DNA of 64,000 bases from Halomonas sp. PR-M31. Its GTDB lineage: Bacteria > Pseudomonadota > Gammaproteobacteria > Pseudomonadales > Halomonadaceae. The DNA lies in assembly GCF_001039575.1 (NCBI RefSeq), contig NZ_JIBT01000001.1, forward strand, positions 62,001 to 126,000, written 5' to 3'. Both the position numbers and the translations under genes were made by a program. The notes under the pieces were generated by a model that ran no database searches, had not been told where the DNA came from, and worked only from the letters and a program-made list of their open reading frames with translations. Positions 36,271 through 45,091 of the stretch are shown here, piece by piece. Position 1 is the stretch's first letter. Each line of letters starts with the position of its first letter.

Positions 36271-37161
36271 TCAATTCGCCAATCTCTCTACAACAAACAT
36301 CGCCATGGCCGCCGCCGCCGGCGATAGGCTTCGTCGGCTCGACTTGAGTAGGCCGATCTCGCGTTCGATCCTGGGGTTGGCAATGACGATAAAGCGCAGG
36401 CGCGGGTGCCCTTGCGGGAAGGCCAGCTGGGGCAGTGTCGTCACGCCAACGCCGGCTTCGAGCATGGCGATCAGCGAGATCATGTTGGAAATAAAAAAGT
36501 CGCTCTGAGTAAGCAAATGCGATGCTGGCGTGTTTTCCAACAGTCGCGACGTGCCGTTACCGATCAATACCTGACCTTGCAGTTCCTGCCAGTCAAGCAC
36601 TTCCCGCTCGACGAGGGGATGATCAATGCGACATACCACCCCCACCCGATCACGCAGCAGTGGCGTAAAGTCCAGCTCATCGTTCATCTGTCCGTCGTTT
36701 TTTGACCAGACACTGCCTATTCCCAGATCAGCGTCGCCGCTGGTTACCTGGCGGCGCACGAACTCGGCGTTGCCGTCCTGCAGGCTGACCTTGAGGTCAG
36801 GATAGAGAGCAATGAACCCTCCCAGTATGTCCGGCATGAGCCGACTGGCCACCGAAGGCACCGCGGCGATATCAAGACGCCCGGCCTGCTTGTCGATTTG
36901 GGCCTTGAGCTCGCGACTTAGCCGATCATGTTGAGCGATGAATTCGCGAAAGCGCGGCAGGCAATAGCTGCCGAAAGGCGTCAGCTCCGCCTTGCCGCTT
37001 TTCTCGAACAGCGCCTGGCCCAGACGCTGTTCGAGCTCCTTGATCGCCATGGACAGCGCAGGCTGGCTGCGATGTAAGTGCCGCGCCGCCGCGTTGAACC
37101 CCCCTTCCTCGACGATGGCCAGCACATAGCGCAAGGGCTGAATTTTCAATTCTGGAAGCAT
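36271..37161 (-). CDS. LysR-family regulator of the aldehyde dehydrogenase cluster
   Basis: A 296-residue LysR protein. The N-terminal winged helix (about residues 7-66) has GGFNAAARHLHRSQPALSMAIKELEQRLG; the effector domain follows. It is divergent from the aldehyde dehydrogenase gene across 123 bases of AT-rich DNA, the usual layout for a LysR protein controlling its neighbour. The inducer is unknown and is presumably the substrate of the M19/BCCT module or an intermediate of it. Confidence 0.9.
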   Translation of the reverse strand: MLPELKIQPLRYVLAIVEEGGFNAAARHLHRSQPALSMAIKELEQRLGQALFEKSGKAELTPFGSYCLPRFREFIAQHDRLSRELKAQIDKQAGRLDIAAVPSVASRLMPDILGGFIALYPDLKVSLQDGNAEFVRRQVTSGDADLGIGSVWSKNDGQMNDELDFTPLLRDRVGVVCRIDHPLVEREVLDWQELQGQVLIGNGTSRLLENTPASHLLTQSDFFISNMISLIAMLEAGVGVTTLPQLAFPQGHPRLRFIVIANPRIEREIGLLKSSRRSLSPAAAAMAMFVVERLAN

Positions 37162-37284
37162 CGCGTTAACCCCTTCATATGGTGCAATCAGCTAGTAAGC
37201 AGAACTTATCATTTAATTTTTATAATTGATTATGTTTATAGAATAATTCCCGCTAGGCTGACAGCAATCTTTCAGGAGGTTTTC

Positions 37285-38722
37285 ATGTCTCAGGCTCACT
37301 CCCTCTATATCGATGGCCAATGGATCGCGGGTAGCGATACGCTGACCAACACCAATCCTTCGGATACCGGCGACGTCATTGGTGAATTCGCCCAGGCCAG
37401 TACCGATCAGGTACAGGATGCCATCACAGCGGCCCGTCGTGGCTCCCGTGAGTGGGCCAAGAGCGGTCTGGAGGCGCGTTATGGCGTGCTGATGGCGATT
37501 GGCAATGAGCTGATCGCACGCAAGGATGAGCTGGGCCGACTGCTTTCCCGAGAAGAGGGCAAGACCCTGGCGGAAGGCGTGGGTGAAGTCTATCGCTCCG
37601 GGCAGTTTTTCCATTATTACGCGGCGGAAGTGCTGCGCCAGATCGATGATCGGGCCGATTCCGTTCGTCCGGGTGTCGAAGTGGAAACCCGCCGTGAGCC
37701 GGTCGGTGTGGTCGGCATCATAAGCCCCTGGAACTTTCCGCTGGCCACGGCGGTGTGGAAGATCGCCCCGGCATTGGCCTTCGGCAATGCGGTGATCTTC
37801 AAGCCCGCCAATCTGGTGCCCGCCAGCGCCTGGGCCTTGGCCGAGATCATCAGCCGTCAGGATCTGCCTGCAGGTACCTTCAATCTGCTGATGGGCTCCG
37901 GCAGCCAGGTCGGCGATGCGTTGATCTCGAGCCCCAAGATCAACGCGGTAAGCTTTACCGGGTCCCTGGAAGTCGGCCGTCGCGTGGCCGCTGCCACGGC
38001 GGGCAATCTGGTCAAGTGCCAGCTCGAAATGGGCTCCAAGAATGCCCTGATCGTTGCGGACGACGCGAATCTCGATCTGGCGGTTGAAGCCGCCTTCGCC
38101 GGCGCCTATTCCGGCACCGGTCAGAAGTGCACCGCCTCGTCACGTCTGATCGTGACAGAAGCCGTGCACGACGCTTTCGTCGAAAAGCTGATCAGTAAGC
38201 TCAAGACCATCAAGGTCGGCCATGCCCTGGAAGAAGGCGTGCACCTGGGTCCGGTAGTGGATTCCCGCCAGCTTGAGTCCAATCTGGCCTGGATCGAGCG
38301 GGGCAAGAACGATGGCGCCACCCTGGCCTTTGGCGGCGAGCGGCTAGAACGGGACACTGACGGCTTCTTCATGGCGCCGACCCTGTTCACCGATACTCGC
38401 AACGACATGGCGATCAATCGCGAGGAAGTCTTCGGCCCCATTGCCTGTGTGATCAAGGTGCGGGATTACGAGGAAGCCATTGCTACCCTTAATGATACGA
38501 ACTTCGGCCTGACCGCCGGCATCATCACCGATTCCTTGAAACTCGCCAGCGATTTCAAGGCCAGAGCCGAGACCGGCTGCGTGATGGTCAACCTGGCCAC
38601 CGCCGGTACGGATTATCACGTGCCTTTGGCGGGCGCAAGGATTCGAGCTTCGGCCCCCGGGAGCAGGGAGCTATGCGCGGGAGTTTTATACCCAGGTAAA
38701 GACCTGCTACGTGAAGGCATAA
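37285..38722 (+). pseudogene. NAD(P)-dependent aldehyde dehydrogenase, ketoglutarate-semialdehyde-like (two frame breaks)
   Basis: Restored length is 479 residues, normal for the family. The catalytic cysteine is in GQKCTASSR and the general-base glutamate in LEMGSKNALIV; the serine in EMGSK and the ending VNLATAGTDYHVPFGGRK are features of alpha-ketoglutarate-semialdehyde dehydrogenases. Two single bases are missing near the end: one in the T-run at 38625-38627 and one near 38671. Both are needed to read FGGRKDSSFGPREQG and then YAREFYTQVKTCYVKA to TAA at 38720-38722. ATG 37285 has CAGGAGGT upstream. It heads the M19/BCCT gene set, so the aldehyde is probably formed from the imported compound. 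Confidence 0.85.
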
Positions 38723-38782
38723 GGCTCTCTTCTAAGCTTACAGAGACGGCGACGCCGTGGATAAGACGAAGCGAGGGTCTTT

Positions 38783-38912
38783 TGCCATGGCCGGAAAAGG
38801 CTCCGTGCAATTCCGGCATTCCCGCCATCCATGGCGGTCAGATAGCAAAAGTAGCGCCCATGGATGGGTTTACAGCGCCCTCGCGGAGACTTGTCGACGG
38901 CAAGCCATCCAA
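38783..38912. repeat. Intergenic palindromic repeat element
   Basis: Between the aldehyde dehydrogenase and M19 genes lies a block of short palindromes: CCGCCAT-CC-ATGGCGG at 38822-38837, and CATGG/CCATC-type words repeated around GCGCCCATGGATGGG and GACGGCAAGCCATCC. It looks like a REP-type interspersed element seen in Halomonas intergenic regions, but only one copy is in this window, so that cannot be shown here. Confidence 0.4.
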
Positions 38913-38950
38913 CGAATTTTTAAAAGGCTCTTAAAGCGTGAGGTAGGGTT

Positions 38951-39943
38951 ATGTCTCAGGAAATGCTCATCGTCGATGGCCTGCAGTACTCCAACTGGTC
39001 CCGTGAGATCTTCGAGCAGATGCACGAGGGCGGCGTCGATGCGGTGCATGCTACCCTGGTTTATCACGAGACCACCCGAGACACGCTGAGCCGGCTCGGC
39101 GAGTGGAATCGACGTTTTGAAGCCAACAGCGATCTGATTCTGCCGGTTTTTGAGCCGGCGGATATCCAGCGCGCTCGTGAAGCGGGGAAGGTGGGCATTT
39201 TTCTAGGCGCTCAGAACTGCTCGCCTATCGAGGATGACATCGACATGGTGGCGATCCTGCGCCGCCTGGGGCTTTTGATCATGCAGTTGACCTATAACAA
39301 CCAGAGCCTGTTGGCCTGCGGTTGTTATGAGAGCGAAGATAGCGGCCTCACCCGCTTCGGTCGTCAGGTGATCAAGGAAATGAACCGGGTCGGCATGGTC
39401 ATCGATATGTCCCATAGCGCCGAGCGCTCGACCCTGAATGCCATCGAATTCTCCGAGCGGCCGGTGATCATTTCTCATGCCAATCCCAGCGCCTGGCACC
39501 CGGCCAAACGCAACAAGTCGAACAAGGTGCTCAAGGCCATTGCCGAGTCTGAGGGAATTCTGGGATTTTCGGCTTATCCATTTCATCTCAAAGACGGTCC
39601 AGACTGCACCCTGGAAGCATACTGTGACATGATTGCGACCACGGCTGACCTGATGGGTATCGAGCATATAGGCATCGGTACCGATCTTTGTCAGGCTCAG
39701 CCAACCTCGGTGCTGGAGTGGATGCGTAACGGTCGTTGGTCGAAGGAGATGGATTACGGCGAGGGAAGCCAGGCCAATGCCGGCTGGCCGCGCCCGCTGT
39801 CCTGGTTCCGAGACAATCGCGACTTTCCCAACCTGATCAACGGACTACGCCAGCGCGGGTTCGATGGCGGGGAGATCGAACGCATCATGGGCCGCAACTG
39901 GATCGAGCTGCTCGAACGAGCCGCGACGCCAACGGCTGTCTGA
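38951..39943 (+). CDS. M19 (renal dipeptidase)-family hydrolase with altered metal site
   Basis: A 330-residue amidohydrolase-fold protein of the microsomal dipeptidase family. Conserved parts: FGRQVIKEMNRVGMVIDMSH (first metal histidine), PVIISHANP (second) and GIGTDLCQ (aspartate). The usual N-terminal H-x-D metal pair (DGHND) reads DGLQYSN, and the bridging glutamate (GVEGG) reads GAQNC. The two-zinc centre of a dipeptidase is therefore incomplete, and the substrate is probably not an ordinary dipeptide. It precedes a BCCT transporter gene by 59 bases. Diverged M19 proteins also occur beside betaine-demethylation genes in pseudomonads. Confidence 0.85.
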   Translation: MSQEMLIVDGLQYSNWSREIFEQMHEGGVDAVHATLVYHETTRDTLSRLGEWNRRFEANSDLILPVFEPADIQRAREAGKVGIFLGAQNCSPIEDDIDMVAILRRLGLLIMQLTYNNQSLLACGCYESEDSGLTRFGRQVIKEMNRVGMVIDMSHSAERSTLNAIEFSERPVIISHANPSAWHPAKRNKSNKVLKAIAESEGILGFSAYPFHLKDGPDCTLEAYCDMIATTADLMGIEHIGIGTDLCQAQPTSVLEWMRNGRWSKEMDYGEGSQANAGWPRPLSWFRDNRDFPNLINGLRQRGFDGGEIERIMGRNWIELLERAATPTAV

Positions 39944-40002
39944 TCGTTTTTCAATACGTTATACGCCCAGCACCAACAGTCGACAATAAAGGGCTTTCAA
40001 TC

Positions 40003-41589
40003 ATGAGCAATGACAGTGCAAAGAGCCACTCGTCATCACAAAGCAAGACCTCACGCTGGGGCGATCCGGTGGTTCTGGGCATCAGCATCGGTTTCATCCT
40101 GGCATTCGTGGCGTTGTCGCTTTACGACATCGACATGGTGGCCAGCGGCATCAGTGAAGGGTTTGCCTGGACCGCCAAGATCTTCGGCAGTTATTTTCAA
40201 TTATTACTGCTGTTGACCTTCGTGATTGCCATCGGCGTTACCATATCGCCAGCGGGTAATGCCCGGGTCGGCAACCTCGACAGCCCGGAGATCTCCACCT
40301 TCAAATGGCTGTCCATCATCATGTGTACCCTGCTGGCAGGCGGTGGCGTGTTCTTCGCTGCCGGCGAGCCGGTGTATCACTTTGTGGTCACGCCGCCGGC
40401 GTTTGATACTGAAGCGGGTTCCCACGAAGCGGTCTCGGACGCTTTGGCCCAATCCTTCATGCACTGGGGCTTTCTGGCCTGGGCGGTGCTGGGTTCTCTG
40501 ACCGCTATCGTGCTGGCGCACCTGCATTACGACAAGGGACATTCGCTGCGACCCCGCACCTTGCTCTATCCAGTGCTGGGAGAAAAGATCATGAGCGGCT
40601 GGTTTGGCGGTCTGGTGGATGCACTATGCGTCATTGCCGTGGTGGCGGGCACCGTTGGGCCGATCGGCTTTCTGGCCACTCAGGTCAGCTTCGGCCTGCA
40701 TGAGCTATTTGGCACTCCGGAAGGCTTTGGTACGCAGCTGATCGTGCTTGCGGTGCTCGGCGTGGTTTATGTGACCTCGGCGGTAAGCGGTATCGAACGT
40801 GGCATTCAGATACTCAGCCGCTTCAATGTGTTCCTGGCGCTGGCTATTGCCGCGGTGATCTTCGTCTTCGGCCCTACCCTGTTTTTGACCAACGCTTTCT
40901 TCCAAGGCTTCGGTGAATATCTGTCGTCGTTTTTCACCATGGCGACGATGACCAGCGAGACCGCGCCGGAATGGTGGATGCAGTGGTGGACGGTGTTCTT
41001 CTTCGCCTGGTTCATTGGCTATGGGCCCTTGATGGCGATCTTCGTGGCACGCATCTCGCGCGGCCGTACCGTGCGTCAGATGATCGTGGCCGTGGCAATA
41101 CTGGCACCCATCGCCACCACCATCTGGTTCACCCTACTGGGGGGCTCAGGTATCTACTATCAGTTGAACGGCGTGTTCGATCTCACCGATGCCCTCAACA
41201 ACTTCCAGTTCGATGTGGCGACCCTGACCGTGGCCCAGGCCTTGCCAGGCGGTACCTTCATGGCCCTGGCGATTCTGCTCTTGACCACCATCTTCGTGGC
41301 CACCACCGGTGACTCCATGAGCTACGCCATTGCCGTGGTCGGAACGGGTCATGACGATCCCAATCCCTTCATTCGCGCTTTCTGGGGCATTGCCATGTCG
41401 CTGATGGCGGGCATCCTGTTGTACATGGGTGCGGGTCAGATCAGCGCCCTGCAACAGTTCATCGTGATTACTGCGATTCCCGTATCGCTTGTACTGCTGC
41501 CCTCGCTTTGGACGGGGCCTCAGGCGGCTTACGCCATGGCGCGAGAGCAAGGGCTAGTGCCCAAGGAGAAGGAGCATGCACGATCTTGA
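40003..41589 (+). CDS. BCCT-family transporter of the M19/DUF3726 cluster
   Basis: A 528-residue secondary transporter with 12 predicted spans. The family signature in span 8 reads WWTVFFFAWFIGYGPLM and is followed by FVARISRGRTVRQ. BCCT proteins carry betaine, choline or carnitine with sodium or protons. Here two of the tryptophans that bind quaternary ammonium groups in the usual WTVFYWAWW segment are phenylalanine, suggesting another ligand. It lies in the middle of a catabolic gene set and overlaps the next gene by 14 bases, so nutrition rather than osmotic stress is the likely use. Confidence 0.9.
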   Translation: MSNDSAKSHSSSQSKTSRWGDPVVLGISIGFILAFVALSLYDIDMVASGISEGFAWTAKIFGSYFQLLLLLTFVIAIGVTISPAGNARVGNLDSPEISTFKWLSIIMCTLLAGGGVFFAAGEPVYHFVVTPPAFDTEAGSHEAVSDALAQSFMHWGFLAWAVLGSLTAIVLAHLHYDKGHSLRPRTLLYPVLGEKIMSGWFGGLVDALCVIAVVAGTVGPIGFLATQVSFGLHELFGTPEGFGTQLIVLAVLGVVYVTSAVSGIERGIQILSRFNVFLALAIAAVIFVFGPTLFLTNAFFQGFGEYLSSFFTMATMTSETAPEWWMQWWTVFFFAWFIGYGPLMAIFVARISRGRTVRQMIVAVAILAPIATTIWFTLLGGSGIYYQLNGVFDLTDALNNFQFDVATLTVAQALPGGTFMALAILLLTTIFVATTGDSMSYAIAVVGTGHDDPNPFIRAFWGIAMSLMAGILLYMGAGQISALQQFIVITAIPVSLVLLPSLWTGPQAAYAMAREQGLVPKEKEHARS

Positions 41590-43330
41590 TAGCCAACCCC
41601 ATGTCAGACCATTTCTACGCCCTGCCGAGCAGGTCATGGGATTGGAACGTCTTGGCAGTCTGCACGCCAGCCGTCTGAGCTTCGTGCGCTCTCTGGTGCG
41701 TCAAATGGCGCGCCAGCGCTGGCAGGTGAGCTGTAATCGTTTCGATCTCGACGACAATGGTCATGGCACGGCTATCTATCGTGTTCAGACACCTCATGGG
41801 CGCTACCATGAGGTGATTTTCTCCCAACCCTTGAGTGACGAAGCCCGCTCCGATCGGGTCATCGCCGAAGCCTGGGATGTCACCTTCGGCCTGGTCGAAG
41901 GTGACGTCGACGATTCCCTGCTCGAGCAGATGGCAGCCAATGTGCCACTGCAAGAAGCCGGTCGGCAGCATCCACGGCTGCTGGTGCTGTCTCGGGCCAA
42001 TCGCAGTCTGCGCAATTTCAGCCATTTTACCCAGGCGCTGGCCCAAGGCCGCCAGCCGGATCCTGCCTGGCTGACCCGAGTGGGTTACCTGTACCGTACT
42101 ACCGCCGTTTACGGCAACGGCAAGTTCGGCATCGCGGACTTTGCCCGCCTGCAGGATAGCCCGGACTTCAAGCGCCCGTTCTCGGTGCAGATGCTGGCGG
42201 TCTATTTGCTGCGTCATTTCTCCATCGCCCAGGTGGAGCACATCGCTCGCGTTCGAGCGCCGCAAACCGCGGTGGCCATGGACCCTGAACTGGGTCGCTA
42301 TCTGGGTATCGGCAACTCCACGGGCCTGGGAATGGCACCGTTTCTGATCAACCATCCCAAACTGATCCAACAGTGGGTGCTCTGTCGCGAGCAGGCGCTG
42401 GGTCTGGCCATCGATCAGACCCCCAGCGAGGCGGACCGTGCGCGCCTGATTGAATTGACTCGCCGCGCCCTTACTCATCTTGAGCAGACCGTTACCGAGG
42501 ACGTCGGGCAGGGTGAGCGCAATGCCGCTATCGTGGCGGCACTACCGGAAGTCGTGACTTGGCTGGAGCTGGTGCCGTTGGATTCGGATCTGTGGCAGCA
42601 GCTGGTGGCTTGGGGGGAACGAACGTTGTCTCTGGAAGCCCAGGAGCTCATCAATACGCTATTGATCGAGCTTTATCCGTTGCAGGTCGATGCGCTCGAG
42701 GATCATATGGGGATTGAGGAGCGCATGGAGCTTGAGCCGGGCATGTCCCTGGTGCGTCTCAAGCAGCTGATCGAGACCCACTACGATTGGGCGCTTGCCG
42801 AAAACTACGATACGCCCGAGGCCTGTTACTGGTTCTGGTATCGCTCTGCTGAAAAAGAGGAGCCGCGTCTTGGGGTGCGCCACACGGAGCCAGGACAGGA
42901 AAAAGAGATGCCCTTGGCCATGGCGCCTCGAATACGTCGAGCCCATGAAACGCTAAGCCGCTTTCTCGAGGACAACCCCCGGGCGCTGGTGGTGGAATTC
43001 TTGATGGCCAATCCGCGTCACAAGGAAATCGTTCGCCGTATCCAGGCAATGACGGAGACGCCCTACGGCGAGATTCGCGCCAATCTCTGGCATCAAAACA
43101 TGAAGCCCATGCACCTGCTGCGCACCAAACTATCGTTCTTCGGCGCCAGCCGTTTTGATCCCAAATCCGATCGCTGGGTGCGCATCACCCTGTTCCAGGG
43201 CGCGCCTCTGGTGGAGGAGTTGAACGCAGAGCCTGCGAATCTGGCTGACTTCGACGATTGGAGCTTTCCCCTGGAACCCAGCGTCAACGGTACGTCGTTG
43301 ACGAATGGAGTGGTTGTTCAACAGGGCTGA
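41576..43330 (+). CDS. Uncharacterised 584-residue protein
   Basis: A large soluble protein that I do not recognise. It has no signal peptide, no membrane span and no cofactor motif that I can name. It is rich in R, L and E with regular helical spacing. Short distinctive stretches are RQRWQVSCNRFDLDD, GKFGIADFARLQ, GIGNSTGLGMAPFLINHP and NLWHQNMKPMHLLRTK. AAGGAG precedes its ATG, which lies inside the end of the BCCT gene, and DUF3726 follows 18 bases after its stop. Codon use matches its neighbours. The tight packing implies a shared pathway with both. Confidence 0.9.
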   Translation: MHDLDSQPHVRPFLRPAEQVMGLERLGSLHASRLSFVRSLVRQMARQRWQVSCNRFDLDDNGHGTAIYRVQTPHGRYHEVIFSQPLSDEARSDRVIAEAWDVTFGLVEGDVDDSLLEQMAANVPLQEAGRQHPRLLVLSRANRSLRNFSHFTQALAQGRQPDPAWLTRVGYLYRTTAVYGNGKFGIADFARLQDSPDFKRPFSVQMLAVYLLRHFSIAQVEHIARVRAPQTAVAMDPELGRYLGIGNSTGLGMAPFLINHPKLIQQWVLCREQALGLAIDQTPSEADRARLIELTRRALTHLEQTVTEDVGQGERNAAIVAALPEVVTWLELVPLDSDLWQQLVAWGERTLSLEAQELINTLLIELYPLQVDALEDHMGIEERMELEPGMSLVRLKQLIETHYDWALAENYDTPEACYWFWYRSAEKEEPRLGVRHTEPGQEKEMPLAMAPRIRRAHETLSRFLEDNPRALVVEFLMANPRHKEIVRRIQAMTETPYGEIRANLWHQNMKPMHLLRTKLSFFGASRFDPKSDRWVRITLFQGAPLVEELNAEPANLADFDDWSFPLEPSVNGTSLTNGVVVQQG

Positions 43331-43348
43331 TAGCAAGAGGTGCGCAAC

Positions 43349-44116
43349 ATGAAAGTATCCTATAACGAACTTCAGGGCGTGTGTCGCAAGGCCTTTTGCG
43401 GCATGGAGTTCGAAGAGGGCGAGGCAACGGATGCGGCGGACATGGTGGCCTGGATGCAGTGCCATGGCCTGGAAGGTCTCAATGCCTTGGGTCGCGGCCT
43501 GGATCATCTGTTGCGAGAAGACCCCAATCAGCTGACCAGCATCCTTTACAACGATGGCGATCTTGCGGTGCTCGACGGTCACGGCCAGAGTGTGCTGAGA
43601 AGTTCGAGTCTGGCGGTGGAGCTGGGCTTTGCCAAGGCCCGGGCTCGGGGACTTGCCATCATCAAGATTCGACGTTGCCACAATCGCCAACTGATCATGG
43701 GCTATTTGTCCCGGTTGGCCGGGCGGGGCATGAACGTCACCGCCTTCTGGCGTAACGCCCAGATGCCGTTGAACGAGCAAGTCGTGGGGTTTCGTGCCAA
43801 CAGTACGGTGCCGGAAATTCGTGTTTATGCGGTTCATGAGGTGCCAGAAGAGAACGAGCCCAACGACGGCATTACCCTGATCCTGGCCAACCACGTCGAT
43901 CTGTTGCCGGCCATGCGCTCAGACTATCGTTACGAAGTGCTGGCGCGCCAGGAAGAGTCCGAACTGCTGGCCTGCTGTGAGCGGGCCTTTGCCGAAGGCA
44001 TCGAGGTCGACGATGCGCTCTGGCAGCGGCTCAAGATGTTGGCCTCGCGTATCCTGGTGGAATCCAGCGACGCCTCCCGCAGCGGTGCAGGGGCGAGTTC
44101 CAGCGACAATGATTGA
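43349..44116 (+). CDS. DUF3726 protein, resembling the LDH2/malate dehydrogenase fold
   Basis: A 255-residue protein of domain family DUF3726. By eye it follows the YbiC/LDH2 NAD(P)H-dependent oxidoreductase pattern: an N-terminal helix set DAADMVAWMQCHGLEGLNAL, then KARARGLAIIKIRRCHNRQLIMGYLSRLAGRGMN, where LDH2 proteins have their catalytic histidine (R-x-x-H-x-G). Members of that family reduce cyclic imino acids such as pyrroline-2-carboxylate or N-methyl amino acids. The protein is shorter than LDH2 (about 340), so the fit is partial. Start ATG 43349 is preferred to a GTG at 43340 for its AGAGG spacing. It ends the operon. Confidence 0.8.
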   Translation: MKVSYNELQGVCRKAFCGMEFEEGEATDAADMVAWMQCHGLEGLNALGRGLDHLLREDPNQLTSILYNDGDLAVLDGHGQSVLRSSSLAVELGFAKARARGLAIIKIRRCHNRQLIMGYLSRLAGRGMNVTAFWRNAQMPLNEQVVGFRANSTVPEIRVYAVHEVPEENEPNDGITLILANHVDLLPAMRSDYRYEVLARQEESELLACCERAFAEGIEVDDALWQRLKMLASRILVESSDASRSGAGASSSDND

Positions 44117-44137
44117 CCAGGCAGCTTCAAAAACGCG

Positions 44138-44797
44138 TCACTCGGAGGGCGATAGCCGAATCCCTTCCTTCTCGATAATGATTCGCCGCTGCTTGTAAAG
44201 CTTGCCAATGGCCTGCTTGAAGGCGCTCTTGCTGATCCCCAACTGCGATTTGATGGCCGCCGGCGGGCTCTTGTCGCTCAATGGCAGAAAGCCCTGGTGT
44301 GCTTGCAGCGCTTGCATTATCCGCTCTGCAGCCAGCTGCTGTTTTTCCGCCCCGGAAGGCATCAGGGAAAGGTCCAGCCGACCGTCTTCGCGGACTAGGC
44401 GCACATAGCCTTCCAGACGCTCACCGCGCTTCAGGGGTCGCGTTAGTTCATCATGATACAAAAGCCCCCAGAATCGCTGATCGACCACCGCCTTGATGCC
44501 TAGATCGGTGCGCTCACCGATCACCAAGGCCACCTTGTCACCGTTTTTTAGCCCTTCTGCTTGATCGACGATGAAATCCTCTAGCCGCATTGACGCCACT
44601 GGGCGGCCCTGGTCGTCCTCGAAAATCATTACCAGTACCCGCTGACCGACCCGAGGACGGCTACGCTGCTCGCTATAGGGCAGTAATAGATCCTTGGAAC
44701 GCCCCCAATTGAGAAAGGCGCCGGCGTCCTTGATTGCGATCACCTCGAGCAAGGCAACGTCACCAACGGCAGGTTGAAAGGGGCGATCTTGGGACAT
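44138..44797 (-). CDS. S1 RNA-binding protein, CvfB-like
   Basis: A 219-residue protein with three S1-type OB domains (about residues 8-65, 70-130 and 135-175) and a C-terminal winged helix ending SKSAFKQAIGKLYKQRRIIIE. This is the architecture of CvfB/YitL, an RNA-binding protein that affects virulence and stability in firmicutes and is also found in proteobacteria. ATG 44797 is chosen over an upstream one since it gives the MSQDRPF start with AAAGGAA before it. It converges with the DUF3726 operon. No partner gene is evident. Confidence 0.85.
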   Translation of the reverse strand: MSQDRPFQPAVGDVALLEVIAIKDAGAFLNWGRSKDLLLPYSEQRSRPRVGQRVLVMIFEDDQGRPVASMRLEDFIVDQAEGLKNGDKVALVIGERTDLGIKAVVDQRFWGLLYHDELTRPLKRGERLEGYVRLVREDGRLDLSLMPSGAEKQQLAAERIMQALQAHQGFLPLSDKSPPAAIKSQLGISKSAFKQAIGKLYKQRRIIIEKEGIRLSPSE

Positions 44798-45091
44798 GAA
44801 GGGGATTCCTTTAGGGTCGTTCGAGCAGACTTCTTCAGCCGTAGCGATTCCGTAATGGTGTTTTGCAAGCAATAGCGAATAGTTGTGAAAGAATTTATTC
44901 ACGTATTTCAGCAATTCTTCCAAAAGATTCCCACGGGCATTCGATATTGAGCTTTACTTAGGAAAACCGCTTATCGAGTGATCAATAACGCGTTAAAGTT
45001 TTATTTGATACGACACAATAGTAGTTATTAATAAATTATAATGCCTCATGATGAGCATGTCAGTGCGCAGTGCTGATATAGGGAGTAGGCC

